Part shown: one piece after another, positions 5,547 to 7,114 of the stretch
Position numbering within the stretch: the stretch's first letter is position 1
How the letters are laid out: each line of letters starts with the position of its first letter
Assembly: GCA_903831635.1 (NCBI GenBank)
Contig: CAIKYN010000063.1
Coordinates: 1-7,114, forward strand
Length of the DNA stretch: 7,114 nucleotides
Reading direction: 5' to 3'
Source of the DNA: an uncultured Spartobacteria bacterium
GTDB taxonomy: Bacteria > Verrucomicrobiota > Verrucomicrobiia > Chthoniobacterales > UBA6821
The notes under the pieces: generated by a model
The model's input: only the letters and a program-made list of their open reading frames with translations
Databases searched by the model: none
What the model was told of the DNA's origin: nothing
Translations under genes and position numbers: made by a program

Positions 5547-6701
5547 TCAGGCCAGCGACTTCTCGTAGAGCTCGTAGGTGCGGGAGTGGTGGCCACCCAT
5601 GAGTTCCGCAGCCTCAAGGATTTCCACATTGTTCGCTTCCACCCAGGAGACCTCGGAAACCTCATATTTAGCCTTTGCGATACGAAAACTCTCAAAGAAG
5701 AGCAGTGCACTAAGTCCCTTGTCCCGGTAGGCCGGCTCGACTCCCAGCACAGTGAGGCGGTCGGTCTTGATCTTTTGGACCTGGAGTCGCAGGGCCATCT
5801 CCAGAAAGCGTAAGATTCCCTTGCGTCCGCGAGAGGCATGGAAAACTTCGTTCACGTTCGGCAAAGCCAAGGAGAAACCAACGTCGCGACCATCCACGCA
5901 CACGAAGACGATGATGCTTGGATCGGCAATCGCCTTGAGGTCATCCGCAGCATGAAGCAGATCCTCCAAGGCAATAGGATAAAATCCCCAGTTACGGTCG
6001 AGGCATTGGTTGTAAAGGCGATGGATCGTCTCCAGTTCCTTGTTCAGGTTCTTCATGTCGATCGTACGAATCGAGACGTTGTTCCTTTTCTTCAGCCAGT
6101 TGACGATCTTGGTGACGCGGGCGGGTGGTTCCGTATGCAGAGGAATATCCCAGGCGTAGAGGGTCCTGATAATGCCAAGGCCAACGGAATTATAGAGCTC
6201 GTCGTAATAGGTCGGGTTCCACGGCATCGAGATGAAGGTGGGGCGGTCATTACCCTTAGTCAGCACACCGCAATCATCGTTGATCGAAGGGTTGTAGGGA
6301 CCCCTCATGATGGTCAGACCCTTGTCTTTCAGGATTTTGGCGGCGGCATCGACCAACGCCTTCACTACCGTGGGGTCGTTGATGAAATCGAAGAAGCCAA
6401 AGAAGCCGACCGAGTCCTTGTTATGGTTGTTATGGGAGCGATTGACGATTGCCGCGATGCGGCCGACAGGCTTCCCATTTCGATAAGCGATCAACGGGGT
6501 AATCTCCCCGTGTTTTTTGAGAAAAACCGACTTCGGGCCTATGAGCCCGACGACGCTACCGGGAAACGGCGGCGTGAAGTTCGGATCCGTTCCGTGAAGA
6601 ATCTCCGGAATCGACTCGAACTTCTTCAACTCCGCCGCGCTGCGGCAGGGCAAAATCGAAAACGTTCCGGCGGCGGCCTGGTTCTGTGTATGCTGGATCA
6701 T
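5547..6701 (-). CDS. Large GNAT-type N-acyltransferase, candidate bacterial ceramide synthase (bCerS/YghO-like)
   Basis: The 384-residue protein has the layout of the large YghO-like GNAT proteins, the group that includes bacterial ceramide synthase. Visible motifs are DPNFTPPF (39-46), GRIAAIVNRSHN (80-91), GFFGFFD (99-105), GPYNPSINDDCG (134-145), and NWGFYP (237-242). At the C-terminal GNAT fold are LGVEPAYRDKGLSALLFFE (319-337), whose YRDKGLS resembles the acyl-CoA pyrophosphate loop, and EANNVEILEAAELMGG (355-370). The ATG at 6701 is preceded by TAGGA with 7-nt spacing and gives an N-terminus a few residues longer than the conserved start (about residue 14). It overlaps the upstream synthase frame by 146 nt. 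The expected reaction, N-acylation of 3-ketosphinganine, is inferred from the neighbours. Membership in the family is firm; the substrate is not. Confidence 0.88.
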   Translation of the reverse strand: MIQHTQNQAAAGTFSILPCRSAAELKKFESIPEILHGTDPNFTPPFPGSVVGLIGPKSVFLKKHGEITPLIAYRNGKPVGRIAAIVNRSHNNHNKDSVGFFGFFDFINDPTVVKALVDAAAKILKDKGLTIMRGPYNPSINDDCGVLTKGNDRPTFISMPWNPTYYDELYNSVGLGIIRTLYAWDIPLHTEPPARVTKIVNWLKKRNNVSIRTIDMKNLNKELETIHRLYNQCLDRNWGFYPIALEDLLHAADDLKAIADPSIIVFVCVDGRDVGFSLALPNVNEVFHASRGRKGILRFLEMALRLQVQKIKTDRLTVLGVEPAYRDKGLSALLFFESFRIAKAKYEVSEVSWVEANNVEILEAAELMGGHHSRTYELYEKSLA

Positions 6702-7114
6702 CGAAGGTTCCTAGTTCTCGTGCAATTTTAGCAAAAATATCGAGTACCTTGTCGAGATCCTCATCAGTGTGGGTCGACATGAAGCTTGTACGGACGATTG
6801 CTTCACCATAACGGACTGCTGGGTAGATGGCGGGTATGGCGAAGACACCCTCCTCGAAGAGGCGCTGGGCAAAAGCAAAGGCCTTGGCCTCGCTGCCGAT
6901 GAGGATGGGAACGATAGGGCTCTGGGTGGATCCGATCTTGAAACCTATCGACTTGAAGCCCTCATGCATCTTGCGGGTGTTCTTCCAGAGCATCTCGATG
7001 CGTTCTGGCTCGGCCTGCATGATTTGGAGAGCCTTGAGAACCCCACCGGTCACGGCTGGAGCAAGCGAGGCCGTGAAGATGAAGCATCGAGCCTTGTGCT
7101 TCACGAACTCGATC
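6556..7114 (-). CDS. PLP-dependent 2-oxoamine synthase, C-terminal part, candidate serine palmitoyltransferase (cut by window edge)
   Basis: This is the C-terminal part of an alpha-oxoamine synthase (the fold of AONS/BioF, Kbl and serine palmitoyltransferase). The frame is open to the right edge, so the start, the PLP-binding lysine and the DDAH region lie outside. Visible signatures are FIFTASLAPAV (8-18, counted from the GTG codon at 7104), the IVPILIG strand, AIYPAV (92-97) and the substrate-binding arginine segment VRTSFMSTHTDED (104-116). The conserved part ends near IARELG (residue 132). About 50 further residues, rich in Arg, Gly and Ser, are read to a TAG at 6556 and overlap the acyltransferase start. 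BioF or Kbl function is possible. The following GNAT and SDR genes favour serine palmitoyltransferase, which condenses serine with a fatty acyl thioester. Confidence 0.88.
   Translation of the reverse strand, partial: IEFVKHKARCFIFTASLAPAVTGGVLKALQIMQAEPERIEMLWKNTRKMHEGFKSIGFKIGSTQSPIVPILIGSEAKAFAFAQRLFEEGVFAIPAIYPAVRYGEAIVRTSFMSTHTDEDLDKVLDIFAKIARELGTFDDPAYTEPGRRRNVFDFALPQRGGVEEVRVDSGDSSRNGSELHAAVSR
6709..6713 (-). promoter_or_regulatory. Ribosome binding site of the GNAT gene (TAGGA)
   Basis: TAGGA on the minus strand sits 7 nt before the ATG at 6701 and lies inside the upstream synthase gene. It supports the chosen start and therefore the reality of the overlap between the two genes. Confidence 0.5.

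Noticed and set aside
5838..6731. Plus-strand open frame of 297 codons opposite the GNAT gene
   Set aside because: It is antisense to a clearly conserved acyltransferase, shows no family motif, and is explained by GC-biased codon positions of the real gene.

Overview
The window looks like a chromosomal segment of a Gram-negative bacterium with moderately high GC content, plausibly from the Verrucomicrobia or a relative. That placement rests on remembered similarity of the RpoB N-terminus (MSERINFGKL... PPNLIELQ), on the lack of Shine-Dalgarno sequences before most ribosomal genes, and on the lipid genes at the right end. It is inference and was not tested by a search.

Layout. Positions 1-3714, all on the minus strand, hold rplK-rplA-rplJ-rplL-rpoB, with rpoB cut by the left edge after 318 codons. 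The spacers are 70, 31, 174 and 340 nt. Positions 3715-3946 form a divergent intergenic region with two overlapping, opposed promoter candidates. On the plus strand, 3947-4519 encodes a YqgE/AlgH-family protein. It converges, 7 bp apart, on a minus-strand operon covering 4527-7114: a 5'-truncated PLP-dependent 2-oxoamine synthase, then a large GNAT-type acyltransferase, then an NAD(P)-dependent extended SDR. secE and nusG, which usually precede rplK, are not there.

How the genes work together. The left block makes the ribosomal stalk (L11, L1, L10, L7/L12) and the RNA polymerase beta subunit, whose synthesis is normally coordinated. Both long spacers contain strong potential RNA structures. 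The rplJ-rplL spacer can form a 55-nt three-way junction. The rplL-rpoB spacer can form a 68-nt interrupted hairpin with a 12-bp core, positioned like the processing and attenuation region of the E. coli operon. The right block matches, in family content and order, the three activities of bacterial ceramide synthesis: serine palmitoyltransferase, ceramide synthase (bCerS type) and ceramide reductase (CerR type). This pathway assignment is the most interesting functional inference here. The synthase and acyltransferase reading frames overlap by 146 nt.

No tRNA, rRNA, insertion sequence, CRISPR array or origin was seen.
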